Shown: positions 35,808 to 45,543, counted from the first letter of the stretch. The stretch is DNA of 64,000 nt from Fuerstiella sp. (GCA_022843805.1 JALHMY010000011.1:60808-124807), one strand, 5' to 3'. Translations and numbers: made by a program. The notes: generated by a model not told the origin, from the letters alone.

Positions 35808-36034
35808 CATAGCCTGAACGCACCCGCGCAGATCAGGCCATCCGTGCAACTGATTGAAAACTTCCGGCAGAACTTTGCCCGAAGGAGGGACATTACCCTG
35901 CGAAATAAATCGCAGAGAACGGCTGGTACCGGACACGTTTTCGGTACTTTTGATGAGATTCTTTCCAAATGGTCGTTCGCCGCCTGGCTGCCTCGACGTG
36001 CTCAGACACTTGCGAATCGGCAAAAATCTCCGAA

Positions 36035-38443
36035 CTACTCGACGCCGACTTCCGGCGGTAGTACCAGCAAATGCACCAGCTGATTCTGAATCGGATATGA
36101 TCGCAGGAATTCTGCTCGCTCCGCGAACCACTGGTTCATGTACTGGTCAACTTGCAGATTCTTCTCCCAGAGCAATCGTTGGATATCGCCTGGCGCCAAA
36201 CGTCCGCCTCCGCCCTGTTCAACGAGCGACTTTAAGTCCGCCAGTCGTCTACTTAGTGCATTCGCAGGGTCCCTCGGCATCCGCTGAATATCCAAAATCA
36301 GAAACTGCATCAGGGCCAGCAACTCCGACCGGCTCATTTTCCCATATTCCTGACGACCAGCATCGTTGAGTTCATCCAAACGCATCTCAGTCTGACCAGT
36401 TGCCGCTTCTCGCAGTTTCAGGCACCACGCAATTCTTTCAAGCACACCTGCGGATTCGTTCGTCAGTGTTGCAACATCCAGCTCGCGAATCAGCTGGCCG
36501 CACGAAGAGTAGTCCTGGATCTCAAAAAAGATTGCGGCAGCGTTCAACCTGGCAAACCCACCAGCCTCACCTCGGGCTTCAAGCTGCAGCCATTCATTCG
36601 CGGCTGCAGCCCATGAAGCAGAATCGGAAACAATCTCACTGCCCGACTGGGTGATGCTATCTATGTCAGGATTACGGACAGGAAATTCAAGAAGAAGGCA
36701 GCGAGTATAAAGTTCCAGACTTAGCAACTCGCCGTTGCTGCCAAAAGCAGAATTGAAGTTGAGAAGAAAGCTGCCAGCTTCCCTGATTCTTCCCAGGCCA
36801 ATCAGACTGCGAACATACAAAGCCGCCAATGTCGTGTTGTCAGGTAATCGCACTCGCTCGGGAACGACCAGATCGTGGGCCTTATCAAACTTGCCGCCAC
36901 GCAGCAATTCACGAACCTGCTTATAAATTTCCGGGTGATGCGTTCTGCCACGACCGATTTCAGACGTAACCAGCGATACAACACCCAAAACAAAGGCAAC
37001 GACAACAGCAGCCAGCAGTCGACGAACAGGCGTCCAAAATCGAGGCCGACTCACTGCTTCCGTTTGTGGACCCAATGCGGTTTCATTACGCGAAGGCAAC
37101 TGGCGATTCAGGTCTCGGGACGTCTCCAGACAATCCTTAAACATCCGGGAGAGCACCGCCGCAGACTGCGGTCGAGCAGCGGGATCCGCGGACAGTCCCG
37201 CCACCAGAATTTCCACAACCCGTTCCGGCAGAACACGAGCTGCAGCAACCAGGGCATCCGACTGGAGGCCCTCCGCCTGACGCTGGAGAAACAGTCGAGC
37301 ACTCGCAGTTCGATTCGCAGCATCCAGGGCCACACCAAACGGTGGCTGACCAGTCGCCACGTGCCACAATGTTGCACACAGTCCAAAGACATCCGTGAGC
37401 CCGGTCACGGACTTCGACTTCCCGGCAACGCCGGCGAATGGAGTCACTGTTTCACCAGCAAGCTGCAACAACTGCTCACTTGCCATAAACGGAAGCGTAC
37501 CCCCAAGCAGTCGGTCAGCCGTTGCTGCAGACGCGGCCAGGTTAAAGTCCAGCAACTGAACCCGCAGATCGGGCAGGACAAGTACATTGCCAGGCTTGAC
37601 ATCACAATGCAGAATATCAATCCGGTGAGCAGCAGCAAGTGCGTCAGCCAGATGAATTCCCCATTGCAAAAACAGATCCGCAAATTCCAGTGTGCTCGTT
37701 GGCTGAGCAGTGGAATTCCGCTTTTCTTCCAGCCATGAATCCTCAGAATTAAATCGGTCGACGATCTCCTGCACGTCTGATGTCGAAAACGGCTCACGGT
37801 TTAAGTCCCGATTCAGACACTCAGCCACATGGTGCAGCGTGACTCGAGTGAGGTACGGCATGCAGATCACTGACAGCCCGCTCACCGGATTGGTGTCAAT
37901 CGAATGCACGGCCGCAATCGCTTCGTGATCCAGTCGTCCAAGCAGTGTCGCCTCCTGCTCACCACGCGCACAGATCTTTGCCACAACTCGCCGCTTGCCG
38001 AGCTTTTCCTGAAGCGCAACAAACACACGGGACAAGACCCCACGGCCAATCTGTTCCAGGAGCAGACAGTCGCAGAACTGCTCGCCTGTCGCCGGCCACT
38101 GTTCATCCGGAACACTTTCGATAAACGAAGGATGTTCCTGAAGAATCTGATCGAACTCAATGACCCGATGCAGTGATTGCTCAATCTCACCGTAACGCCC
38201 GGCAAACTCGGTTGGGCTAATCGGATTGCCGGCCTCTCGCAGTCGACAAAACTCTTCGTACGCCAGATCAACAAGGCACGAACGATGTTCGTTCAGAAAA
38301 GGATGCAACTGCAGAATTTCGCGAACTGAAAACGATTCGTTGGGCGGGATCCTGCGAATAAGCTGTGAAACGAATGCCTGAGGATCTCCGGAAGATCCCT
38401 GCTCCGCTACAACTTCTTTTCCAGGTTGATTCGACTTCTGCAT
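36035..38443 (-). CDS. serine/threonine protein kinase with TM and TPR-like C-terminus
   Basis: An 802-residue Hanks-type kinase. The kinase domain spans about 128-440: Gly loop 132-140 (IGRGVLSRV), lysine K156 (VVAKI), catalytic loop H279-C280-D281 with K283 and N286 (HCDVKPGN), metal site D299-F300-N301 (DFN instead of DFG) and LPFMASEQ for the P+1 loop. One span at about 475-496 (RRLLAAVVVAFVLGVVSLVT) is followed by a helical, TPR-like extracytoplasmic part. The HCD and DFN changes depart from canonical HRD/DFG but keep the acidic residues, so activity is plausible. It follows an ECF sigma gene by 43 bases; such pairs are common in planctomycetes. Confidence 0.92.
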   Translation of the reverse strand: MQKSNQPGKEVVAEQGSSGDPQAFVSQLIRRIPPNESFSVREILQLHPFLNEHRSCLVDLAYEEFCRLREAGNPISPTEFAGRYGEIEQSLHRVIEFDQILQEHPSFIESVPDEQWPATGEQFCDCLLLEQIGRGVLSRVFVALQEKLGKRRVVAKICARGEQEATLLGRLDHEAIAAVHSIDTNPVSGLSVICMPYLTRVTLHHVAECLNRDLNREPFSTSDVQEIVDRFNSEDSWLEEKRNSTAQPTSTLEFADLFLQWGIHLADALAAAHRIDILHCDVKPGNVLVLPDLRVQLLDFNLAASAATADRLLGGTLPFMASEQLLQLAGETVTPFAGVAGKSKSVTGLTDVFGLCATLWHVATGQPPFGVALDAANRTASARLFLQRQAEGLQSDALVAAARVLPERVVEILVAGLSADPAARPQSAAVLSRMFKDCLETSRDLNRQLPSRNETALGPQTEAVSRPRFWTPVRRLLAAVVVAFVLGVVSLVTSEIGRGRTHHPEIYKQVRELLRGGKFDKAHDLVVPERVRLPDNTTLAALYVRSLIGLGRIREAGSFLLNFNSAFGSNGELLSLELYTRCLLLEFPVRNPDIDSITQSGSEIVSDSASWAAAANEWLQLEARGEAGGFARLNAAAIFFEIQDYSSCGQLIRELDVATLTNESAGVLERIAWCLKLREAATGQTEMRLDELNDAGRQEYGKMSRSELLALMQFLILDIQRMPRDPANALSRRLADLKSLVEQGGGGRLAPGDIQRLLWEKNLQVDQYMNQWFAERAEFLRSYPIQNQLVHLLVLPPEVGVE

Positions 38444-38486
38444 TTCTTCACCAGACGAATCAGGCTGAAGCCAATCGAAACGCGAA

Positions 38487-39089
38487 TTATTCCAGCAGCA
38501 TCTTCCGAGACATTCGGGAAAGAATCCGGCGTACCTGTCGTTCGGATATTCCCAGTTTCACAGAGATTTCCAGCTGAGTGAGTCCCTGCCGCCTCAGCTC
38601 AAGCACTCGACGATCCGATTCGTCTTCATTTCGAATCAGCTGATCCCAGGTCTCCCCGGCCATTGCATGCTGACTGGGGGTTGGCTCAGACAGATTCAGA
38701 CGAAGATCACGCGATGCCTCGATCCCTTCAAGTTGCTCATCCGACTGATGCTCATTCCTTACCTGAGCTCTGCGACCTGCATCGATGACCTTGTTGGCCG
38801 CCACGCGAGACAGGAATTTTACAAGCGCATCGGAATCTGCGAACTGACTGACTCTCGGAAGATTTCCGAAAAACGAAGCCCAAACCGCCTGTGTAAAATC
38901 CTGTGAATCGAATCGTCCGCGAAGCTGCGCGTTCATTCGTTTCCGAATCACGCGAACCACATGAGGCTCGAAACGTTCAAGTAACTGCTGAGCTGCCAGT
39001 TCACTTCCGTTCCGCAGCATCACTATCAACGAATCAAAGGTCATGGAGGACAAGTCAGGTCCTGGCAGCGGCCGAATATCTTCCATCAC
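38487..39089 (-). CDS. ECF sigma factor paired with kinase
   Basis: A 200-residue sigma-70 factor, start GTG 39089 or ATG 39086. Region 2: LERFEPHVVRVIRKRMNAQLRGRFDSQDFTQAVWASFFGNL ... FLSRVAANKVIDAGRRAQVRNEHQSDE; region 4: RRVLELRRQGLTQLEISVKLGISERQVRRILSRMSRKM. It recruits RNA polymerase to unknown promoters. Directly followed by the kinase gene, so the kinase (rather than a zinc anti-sigma factor) probably controls it, as known for planctomycete ECF-kinase pairs; control by phosphorylation is an inference here. Confidence 0.92.
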   Translation of the reverse strand: MMEDIRPLPGPDLSSMTFDSLIVMLRNGSELAAQQLLERFEPHVVRVIRKRMNAQLRGRFDSQDFTQAVWASFFGNLPRVSQFADSDALVKFLSRVAANKVIDAGRRAQVRNEHQSDEQLEGIEASRDLRLNLSEPTPSQHAMAGETWDQLIRNEDESDRRVLELRRQGLTQLEISVKLGISERQVRRILSRMSRKMLLE

Positions 39090-39282
39090 ACTCCAACCCC
39101 CCAGGAACGCTCGATCTCACCCCGGCTGACAGAAGCTCAAATCACCGTTTTCAGAAAAAACACATCAGCGTGGCCCTAACCTCGCAAACCACCCTGATCC
39201 CGCAAAACTCCCGCAAGTGACAACCATGACTCAACACACGCTGCGCAACAACTGCTGATCGCTGATCCAGAAGCATGACGCT

Positions 39283-39834
39283 CTAAACGTCCACAACCTC
39301 TTCTTCTCCACCTTCTTCACCCGGCTCTGCGTCTTCGCCATCTGTCTCAAGCTCCAGATCGGCATCCAGATCGATGTCGTCCGGAACATCTGCATCCACG
39401 ACGACATCCTTTACAACGTCATCATCCATGTCCTCGTCCGGCTGCTGCGATGTCACCTGGACAACCGGCGTCCCGTCAGGGTTCAACGCTTCTTTGATTG
39501 GCTGAATAAAATAACGGCGCTTACCCTTGCTGAGCAATTGCTGAAGGCGTTCTTCCGCTTTATCGCGTTCGTAGAAAAGAAATCGCCCTTCCTCGCGCAT
39601 CGTACTGCTGTACACAACCCACACCAGCCGGCGGCGCTGAGCAGCCTCTTTGGCTCGCCGAGTTCGAGGCTTGGCAATCCGCTTTTTCTTGACCGTTTCC
39701 TTGCCGTCGCCCTTCTTCTCGCCTTTTTCACGGGAAGTGGCGCTTTTCTTGCGAGTCTTTTTGGTGGAATCAATCACACCAGCTGCTTCTGCAGCCTCAA
39801 CCTCGCGACGCATCGACAAACGACTTTTGGACAT
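39283..39834 (-). CDS. charge-segregated hypothetical protein
   Basis: A 183-residue protein with strong charge separation: residues 1-70 very basic (KKTRKKSATSREKGEKKGDG, VKKKRIAKPRTRRAKEAAQRR), a folded centre (LVWVVYSSTMREEGRFLFYERDKAEERLQQLLSKGKRRYFIQPI), and an acidic C-terminus (DEDMDDDVVKD..., GEEGGEEEVVDV). The centre looks like a small conserved domain. The arrangement recalls nucleic-acid- or ribosome-associated planctomycete proteins. No family name assigned; no signal peptide, so likely cytoplasmic. Monocistronic. Confidence 0.7.
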   Translation of the reverse strand: MSKSRLSMRREVEAAEAAGVIDSTKKTRKKSATSREKGEKKGDGKETVKKKRIAKPRTRRAKEAAQRRRLVWVVYSSTMREEGRFLFYERDKAEERLQQLLSKGKRRYFIQPIKEALNPDGTPVVQVTSQQPDEDMDDDVVKDVVVDADVPDDIDLDADLELETDGEDAEPGEEGGEEEVVDV

Positions 39835-40082
39835 CTTCTTAACCGATAGCCTGTTTCAGGATTTCAGAGCATCCATCGCTCACGCGGACGACAGCGGTCA
39901 CGATCCAGACCCCGTCGGCAATTCTGCTTCAGGGACTGGTCTCCTGCGAAACCATATCAATTAATGAACAGGGAATCTACTGTCAGACCGAGATTCCGAT
40001 GCCACCACAAGATGATTTCAATCCAAATTCATGGTCCTGTCAGCGAACCGACAAAGGAAAACCCGCTCTGGCATACGAACGT

Positions 40083-41312
40083 TCAGTCTTCCGAACGATT
40101 TGAATCGGTTGGCACTGCCTGAAATTCAGCTGCCTGCTCTGCAACAATCCGAATCGCATCTCGCATCCGAACACGATCAATGTCGTGAACGTCAATGGCA
40201 TCGCCGATTCCCCGAAGCATCGTCAGGGTCAACCGTCCACCCAAATGCTGCCGAAATTCTTCCAAACCGGAAAAAAGTTCTTCCGTCCGTCCCAGCGCCG
40301 GATGATCCATCAGCAGTCCAAGTCTTTTCAGACAATCCAAAACGCGGTCAGCGTCGCTTGCCGGGAGTCCATGTACAAGGCTTGAATAGACAGTGTCCAC
40401 GGCGACTCCAATCGCAACCGCTTCGCCGTGCCGCAATTCAAAACTGGTCATCGTCTCCAGCTTATGGGCCGACCAGTGGCCATAATCCAGCGGGCGAGCT
40501 TCGAGCATTTCAAACGGATCCCCGCCTGCCGTGATGTGATTCAGATGCCAGAGGGCCGAATCTTCAATGACCGGCCAGCACTCCGGACCTCGCATTCGAA
40601 TTGAATCAGCGTCCGAGTGAATGCGGGTAAAAAACTGTGCATCCTTCAGAAGCGACACTTTCACAGCTTCAGAAAATCCGCAGCGAAAGTCCCGATCTCC
40701 CAGGGACTCAAGCAGCCGACGGTCGTTGATCACTCCCCAGGGAACTGCGAAGGTACCAATCCAGTTCTTTTTCTGGAAAAGGTTCACGCTGTTCTTCACA
40801 CCGATTCCCGAGTCAGCCTGTGCCAGAGTCGTCGTGGGAATTCGAATCAGCCGTATGCCTCGATGTGCGATAGCGGCGGCAAACCCCACTGCATCCAGCA
40901 CGGCTCCTCCACCAATTACCACGATGTAACTTCGCCGATCCAAATCGGCTTCATTGATGACTTTCAGCATTCGCTCGATGATATGCACATCGTTCTTGAC
41001 GGCCTCGCCCCCTGGTATCACCTGAGGATTTCCGCAGACCTGCAGTCGGCTTGCGAAACGTCTGGCAAAACGGTGCAGCAAATGGCGGAGGTCGGGATTC
41101 GCTTCCGCGACCTGCTCGTCCAGCCAGAACTGTACCCTCGGAATTCGCGATTCCGAAGATTCCAGCAATTCGGCAAGGACATCACTGTCGGCCTGCAGAA
41201 CATCGTGCGTAAATCGCAGGCGATGCCTGAACGACACCTGGAAATCAACATTCCTTTGAACGGTTCCTGCCAAATCCCTGGCATCAGATTTGTGTTTGTC
41301 TGAATCGGTCAT
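40083..41312 (-). CDS. 3-dehydroquinate synthase-like sugar phosphate cyclase (EboD-type)
   Basis: A 409-residue protein started at ATG 41312; the open frame extends upstream but not as a plausible protein. It is a dehydroquinate-synthase-fold enzyme: NAD-binding [42 protein letters not shown], metal ligand region [11 protein letters not shown] and [13 protein letters not shown] with its His. The N-terminus ([26 protein letters not shown]) is like EboD, the cyclase of the ebo clusters, rather than AroB. It needs NAD and a divalent metal. No other ebo genes are adjacent. The true substrate (a sedoheptulose- or DAHP-like phosphate) cannot be decided. Confidence 0.75.
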   Translation of the reverse strand: MTDSDKHKSDARDLAGTVQRNVDFQVSFRHRLRFTHDVLQADSDVLAELLESSESRIPRVQFWLDEQVAEANPDLRHLLHRFARRFASRLQVCGNPQVIPGGEAVKNDVHIIERMLKVINEADLDRRSYIVVIGGGAVLDAVGFAAAIAHRGIRLIRIPTTTLAQADSGIGVKNSVNLFQKKNWIGTFAVPWGVINDRRLLESLGDRDFRCGFSEAVKVSLLKDAQFFTRIHSDADSIRMRGPECWPVIEDSALWHLNHITAGGDPFEMLEARPLDYGHWSAHKLETMTSFELRHGEAVAIGVAVDTVYSSLVHGLPASDADRVLDCLKRLGLLMDHPALGRTEELFSGLEEFRQHLGGRLTLTMLRGIGDAIDVHDIDRVRMRDAIRIVAEQAAEFQAVPTDSNRSED

Positions 41313-41725
41313 TGGGCCAGTTGCTTGCCGACAGCATAAGAATTTAAGAGAGAACCCGCCGGTCCCAGCATACACCCGGACTGAGGCGATTGCCACTGTG
41401 ACGTCAGCGAAGCGACATGTTGCGACACTGTCCACTCGCCGAGCCTCGCAAAATGAGCAACGCCCGGATGTCAAGGCGACGAAAGCCATTTGTGTCGCTT
41501 TCGATCCTGCAAAACTGATACAGCCCGCACAGTCGGCCACAGACTGCCTGCGAACCGGCAATCATTGCCCTTTGCCTCGTCCCCCAATCTCTCCCAGGAC
41601 GAAAATATTGGCAGTGTTACCCAAAGCGGAAACAAGGATTCATCCAACACAAGGAATGCGGCGTGTGCATTTCAGATGAGTTCCCATGTTCCACTAAGCA
41701 CAAGTGTTTTAGGAGAGATGTAGAG
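41313..41725. other. intergenic region without convincing gene
   Basis: About 410 bases between divergent genes. Plus-strand frames here lack ribosome sites. Promoters of both genes are expected; none is clear. Confidence 0.45.
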
Positions 41726-42304
41726 ATGAAAGGGATCGCTCTGTCTGCTGCTCTGGTGGTATTTTCCATCGCTAACAGCGCCCAGGCTGGACTGTTCGGC
41801 CTGTTCAATCACGGTTCAAGCTGCGGAAGCTGTGGCGTAGAGCCAAGCTGCTGTGCTCCAGTCGAAGCCAGCTGCTGTGCTCCTGCTGCATGTGAACCAA
41901 CCTGCTGTGCTCCAGCTTCATGTGCTCCAGCATGCTGTGCTCCGGCCGCATGCGAGCCAACCTGCTGTGCACCAGCTGCATGTGCTCCGGCATGCGAGCC
42001 AACCTGCTGTGCTCCAGCTTATGAAAGCTGTGGCAATGGCTGTGGCAACGGATGTGGAAACAGCTGTGGCAATGGCTGCGGACGCAGCTGCTTCAAGATG
42101 CCTAAGCTGCACATGCCAAAGTTCAAGATGCCCAAGCTGCACATGCCAAAGTTCCGCATGCCGAAGTGCAACTTCGGTGGCTGTGGAAACAGCTGTGGCT
42201 CATCCTGCGAGCCAACCTGCTGTGCTCCAGCTTCATGTGCTCCAGCATGTGAGCCTTCCTGCTGTGCTCCAGTTGCTCCAAGCTGTGCTTGCCCCTGCAA
42301 CTAG
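41726..42304 (+). CDS. secreted Cys-rich repeat protein
   Basis: A 192-residue protein from ATG 41726 (AGGAGAG upstream), with a clean signal peptide (MKGIALSAALVVFSIANSAQA). The mature part is built of C-C-A-P-A/V-x-C-x-P repeats (over 40 cysteines), a Gly/Asn/Cys block (CGNGCGNGCGNSCG), a run of KMPKLHMPKF-type heptads, and more CCAP repeats. The Cys density suggests a disulfide-linked surface or wall protein, or metal binding. Planctomycete walls are reported to be protein-rich and cystine-rich, which fits. Tandem DNA repeats run through the gene. A terminator lies 310 bases downstream. Confidence 0.85.
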   Translation: MKGIALSAALVVFSIANSAQAGLFGLFNHGSSCGSCGVEPSCCAPVEASCCAPAACEPTCCAPASCAPACCAPAACEPTCCAPAACAPACEPTCCAPAYESCGNGCGNGCGNSCGNGCGRSCFKMPKLHMPKFKMPKLHMPKFRMPKCNFGGCGNSCGSSCEPTCCAPASCAPACEPSCCAPVAPSCACPCN

Positions 42305-42556
42305 TCACAATCAGGCGTAAGGTTCGGTGATTAGCTGCGTGATTCAAACAGGTGTTAGTGTCAAATCGGGGTGAATTGTCGTGGTTCACCCCTTCCCTTC
42401 CCAAGACAGTTTCTTTTGTGCGAATTGAAGCTCTCAAAAGGAGCACTGACTGCCCCTGAAGGATCACGGTTAAAAACCCATCCTTCCGCCCCGCGCTGCT
42501 GAGTATCGTGAGATATCTCACTGGGGAACACGCCTCCCGGTTCCAAACCGATCTGG

Positions 42557-42597
42557 CGGTTCCACCACAAAATGGATCAGCAAACAGGGTGGAACCG
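42557..42597 (+). terminator. hairpin in the 3' region of the Cys-rich gene
   Basis: CGGTTCCACC (42557-42566) pairs with GGTGGAACCG (42588-42597). No T tract follows; it may stabilise the transcript or process its 3' end. Confidence 0.45.
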
Positions 42598-42613
42598 TTG
42601 GTGGAAAATCAAC

Positions 42614-42665
42614 AGACGGCGATGACTCCGACTTCCCGGCGGATCATCGCCGTCTGCGTTTTTTT
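42614..42665 (+). terminator. rho-independent terminator
   Basis: AGACGGCGATGA (42614-42625) pairs with TCATCGCCGTCT (42644-42655), then GCGTTTTTTT. It faces the plus-strand Cys-rich gene and lies just before the convergent DUF58 gene end. Confidence 0.85.
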
Positions 42666-42673
42666 AAGGCCCG

Positions 42674-43591
42674 CTAGCGTCGACCCGCCTGAGCCGCCAT
42701 TCTCTCGGCCAGCCACCCGCCCAGTGACTTCTGCAGCGAATCACTTGTCAGCAATCGCCGATAATCAATTCCCAGCAGTCCACACTCCCGCTTCAGCTCC
42801 CCCGCGAATTCCTCGTACTGACGCAGATATTCCACCCTGATCCGAATCGGGTCCACAAGCGTCCGCTGATTCGCATTCTCCAGACTGCAAAACTGAGTGG
42901 GCTTCTCAAAGGGAAAGTCCTCCTCTTCCGGCGCAACGATACGAAAAACGACCAGCTCATGGCGAGCATGTCGACACCGCTGAAATGCCGATTTCATACT
43001 CTCAATCGAATCCAGACAGTCACTGATCAAAATCAACAACCCCCGCCTGGGTAACCCTGGCAAAAGGCTCTCGATCATCGTGCCGACACTCGTATCCTCC
43101 CCCGGTTCAACACTCTCCAGCAGGTCCGTGATCCGCCGAAACTGATCACGACTGCTCGATGGCTTAATCTGACAGCGAATCTTCGAGTCAAATACAACAA
43201 GACCGGTCGCGTCCCGCTGCCCAAGCATCAGCCAGGCCAGCGATGCAGTCAGCATCCGCGCCCACGCAAATTTGCTCAGCGATTTCCCCGAGTATCCCAT
43301 GCTTCCACTGGCATCCAGCAGCAGGTGCACCCTCAGATTGGTTTCGTCCTCAAATTCCTTGATGTAATAGCGGCCCGTTTTCCCGTACGCTCGCCAGTCG
43401 ATGTGCCGGATCTCGTCCCCCGGGTAATATTCCCGATGCTCCACAAATTCGACACTCGATCCCTTAAATGGGCTGCGGTGACGGCCCATCATCATGCCTT
43501 CGACCAGCTGTCTGGCAATCAGCTCAAGTCGTCCAAACGACGCAAGTTCAGTCGGATTCTCCGGCAGAGTGGATTCGAATTGCTCGCTCAC
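42674..43591 (-). CDS. DUF58 protein (soluble, vWA-like)
   Basis: A 305-residue protein from GTG 43591 (AGGAAA upstream). DUF58 signature EYYPGDEIRHIDWRAYGKTGRYYIKEF is followed by a vWA domain with an intact metal site (LLLDASGSMGY, D-x-S-G-S). No membrane span, unlike the 12088 paralogue. It is followed by QueE on the same strand with no MoxR next to it; the MoxR copy at 13395 might serve both, or another lies outside the window. Likely an adaptor of MoxR ATPases. Confidence 0.9.
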   Translation of the reverse strand: MSEQFESTLPENPTELASFGRLELIARQLVEGMMMGRHRSPFKGSSVEFVEHREYYPGDEIRHIDWRAYGKTGRYYIKEFEDETNLRVHLLLDASGSMGYSGKSLSKFAWARMLTASLAWLMLGQRDATGLVVFDSKIRCQIKPSSSRDQFRRITDLLESVEPGEDTSVGTMIESLLPGLPRRGLLILISDCLDSIESMKSAFQRCRHARHELVVFRIVAPEEEDFPFEKPTQFCSLENANQRTLVDPIRIRVEYLRQYEEFAGELKRECGLLGIDYRRLLTSDSLQKSLGGWLAERMAAQAGRR

Positions 43592-43611
43592 AGTTTCCTC
43601 GACAATCGCCC

Positions 43612-44289
43612 TCAGGTGCCACGTCGATCGCCAAAAAGCTCAATGTGCAGACGCGATGAAAAGCGATAACCGCATGCTTCCGCGGCCTCACGTATCCATC
43701 CCGTCTTCTCGTTTAACTGTTCCCGATCCCTCGCCTGCGGCATCAGCCACACGTCTTCGGGAGTTATCTCCGGGAACGCAGGCAAATACCGCTCCACTTC
43801 TTCCAGATCAGCCGGTGAATCAATCACGAACTTCAGTATTGAGTGATACCTTGCCCAAAGCTGTTGAATCACCTCCGGCTGATGCCGGGTTTTCTCATGC
43901 CTTACGCTCCACACAGCATCTGCGGGCGTCGAATTGCTTAACTTCGGACTAATCGCCATCAGATCGCACTCCACCGGCTGATCCACTGTACCAGCCGTTT
44001 CGATCGTGACGACTCGTCCCAGCTGACGACAGCGACGGCTTAGCTCCGCGATGTCCGGCACCAGCATCGGCTCCCCTCCGGTGAGCACAACATGTGGACA
44101 TGGACTTCGCTCCACAACCTCCATGAGTTCGTCCACAGACTTCTGCTCGCCCTCCGCCCGCCATGACGTATACGGAGTGTCACAGAACCAGCAGCGCAGG
44201 TTACAGCCCGAGGTCCTGATAAATAACGTCTCAGCCCCAGCCCACGGACCTTCGCCCTGTATTGACTCAAAGATCTCAGAAATCAGCAC
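43612..44289 (-). CDS. queE: 7-carboxy-7-deazaguanine synthase
   Basis: A radical SAM enzyme of about 225 residues. The 4Fe-4S motif is CX3CX2C at C29, C33, C36 (SGCNLRCWFCDTPYTSW), with the substrate loop EIFESIQGEGPWAG upstream and VLTGGEPMLVPD and ISPKLSNSTP downstream. It converts 6-carboxytetrahydropterin to 7-carboxy-7-deazaguanine in queuosine/7-deazapurine synthesis. I start it at the GTG at 44289, giving the usual MxISEIFESIQGEG start; a TTG at 44310 in frame is possible. QueC/D/F are not seen nearby, so the pathway is scattered. Confidence 0.92.
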   Translation of the reverse strand: MLISEIFESIQGEGPWAGAETLFIRTSGCNLRCWFCDTPYTSWRAEGEQKSVDELMEVVERSPCPHVVLTGGEPMLVPDIAELSRRCRQLGRVVTIETAGTVDQPVECDLMAISPKLSNSTPADAVWSVRHEKTRHQPEVIQQLWARYHSILKFVIDSPADLEEVERYLPAFPEITPEDVWLMPQARDREQLNEKTGWIREAAEACGYRFSSRLHIELFGDRRGT

Positions 44290-44457
44290 AGAAATAACCA
44301 GAGCGGGCAAAACAAAGGACAGAGCTGGCCATGGACGCGACAGCCATAAGGATATAACGGCCCCTGCCCTTTGTCACGGTCTGAGGAAGAACAAATACCG
44401 GCTGAAACAGGAAATTGGTCGATTACCCGCCGCGACATTCTTTCGTCACAACGCCTG

Positions 44458-45543
44458 TCAGGGCAAAACTCCCGCTTTCGACTCCTCAGTCGATGCCGCT
44501 CCCCCGGCGGAAGACTCCGGCAAAAATCTTGTTGTAAAACAGTCCGATGCCTGAACGCTCCCCGCGGAAATTTCTCCAATCTCCTCAATCTGCTGCACCA
44601 GTACCTGCCAGCGTTCCAGTGTCATGCCGCCCACGGAGAGCCCGTCTTCTGGCCGACACAAATCCTCCAGCTGCTCGACTCCATACTGCAGCACAGCCGC
44701 ACTCATCGCCGAATTGTCCCGACTAATCACAGCATTGGTTTCAGCAGGATCCTTCAGGTATTTTTCCCAACCCCGCGAACAGGCTCTCACGACGGACCGA
44801 ACCAGCGATTCATTTTCCGCAATCACGCTCTCGGTCGTCACCAGAAGGCAGGCATAAGGATTGAATCCAATGTCCGAAACCATCAGCGCCCGAGGATCCC
44901 CGCCCTGCTCTCTTGCAACAAAGGGCTCACTGAAAACAAAGGCCTGCTGAGCAAACTTCGGTCGAGCAAGAAACTCGCCCACTCCACCACTGTAGGGCAC
45001 CATCGTCACATTAGTCAGCGGCAGCTTCTTCTTCATCCACAGGGCAAACGGGCGAGCTTCACTAATTGCCAGCTCAACGTCCGCCAGATCCTCAAGTTTC
45101 AAAATCCCCGATGCTTCGTGCACCATGATGCAGCGAGGTGTCATCTGCAGAGGTGCCAGTACCGCCACCAGCGGCATCCCCTTTGATCGAGCCTTAATCA
45201 GATTGTCTGCATCAGATATCGCAAACATGACGCGACCGGCACCAAGCTCCGCAATGACGGTCTGAGGGGCACCAGTGTCCCCGGGAATAACGTCAACATT
45301 CAGCTTTTCTTCGTTAAAATATCCGTGCACATTCGCCGCAATATACCCCCCATGCTCAGCCTCCGGATACCAGTTTAATGCCAGCTTTACCGGGATCGGG
45401 CTGTCAGTATTCTTCGCGACGTCGGCGTTCGACGAACAGCCCACCGTGAATCCGCACAGCAACAAACAAAAAACGAAATACCTTACTGCTGTTTTGCACC
45501 GCACTGCCCACTCCCCCCACTCCGCCGGAAATCCCACCACCAT
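44458..45543 (-). CDS. THI5/NMT1-like periplasmic binding lipoprotein
   Basis: A 361-residue protein started at ATG 45543 (MVVGFPAEWGEWAVRCK), with a hydrophobic leader ending in a lipobox TVGC (C36), so it is predicted to be membrane-anchored outside the cytoplasm. The mature domain begins VKLALNWYPEAEHGGYIAANVHGYFNEEKLNVDV, typical of the NMT1/THI5-like and SsuA/TauA binding proteins, followed by FAISDADNLIKARSKGMPLV and LEDLADVELAISEARP. It captures a small nitrogen- or sulfur-containing ligand (pyrimidine/thiamine precursor, nitrate or sulfonate) for ABC import. No permease or ATPase gene is adjacent; the C-terminal tail is Ser/Glu-rich. Confidence 0.85.
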   Translation of the reverse strand: MVVGFPAEWGEWAVRCKTAVRYFVFCLLLCGFTVGCSSNADVAKNTDSPIPVKLALNWYPEAEHGGYIAANVHGYFNEEKLNVDVIPGDTGAPQTVIAELGAGRVMFAISDADNLIKARSKGMPLVAVLAPLQMTPRCIMVHEASGILKLEDLADVELAISEARPFALWMKKKLPLTNVTMVPYSGGVGEFLARPKFAQQAFVFSEPFVAREQGGDPRALMVSDIGFNPYACLLVTTESVIAENESLVRSVVRACSRGWEKYLKDPAETNAVISRDNSAMSAAVLQYGVEQLEDLCRPEDGLSVGGMTLERWQVLVQQIEEIGEISAGSVQASDCFTTRFLPESSAGGAASTEESKAGVLP

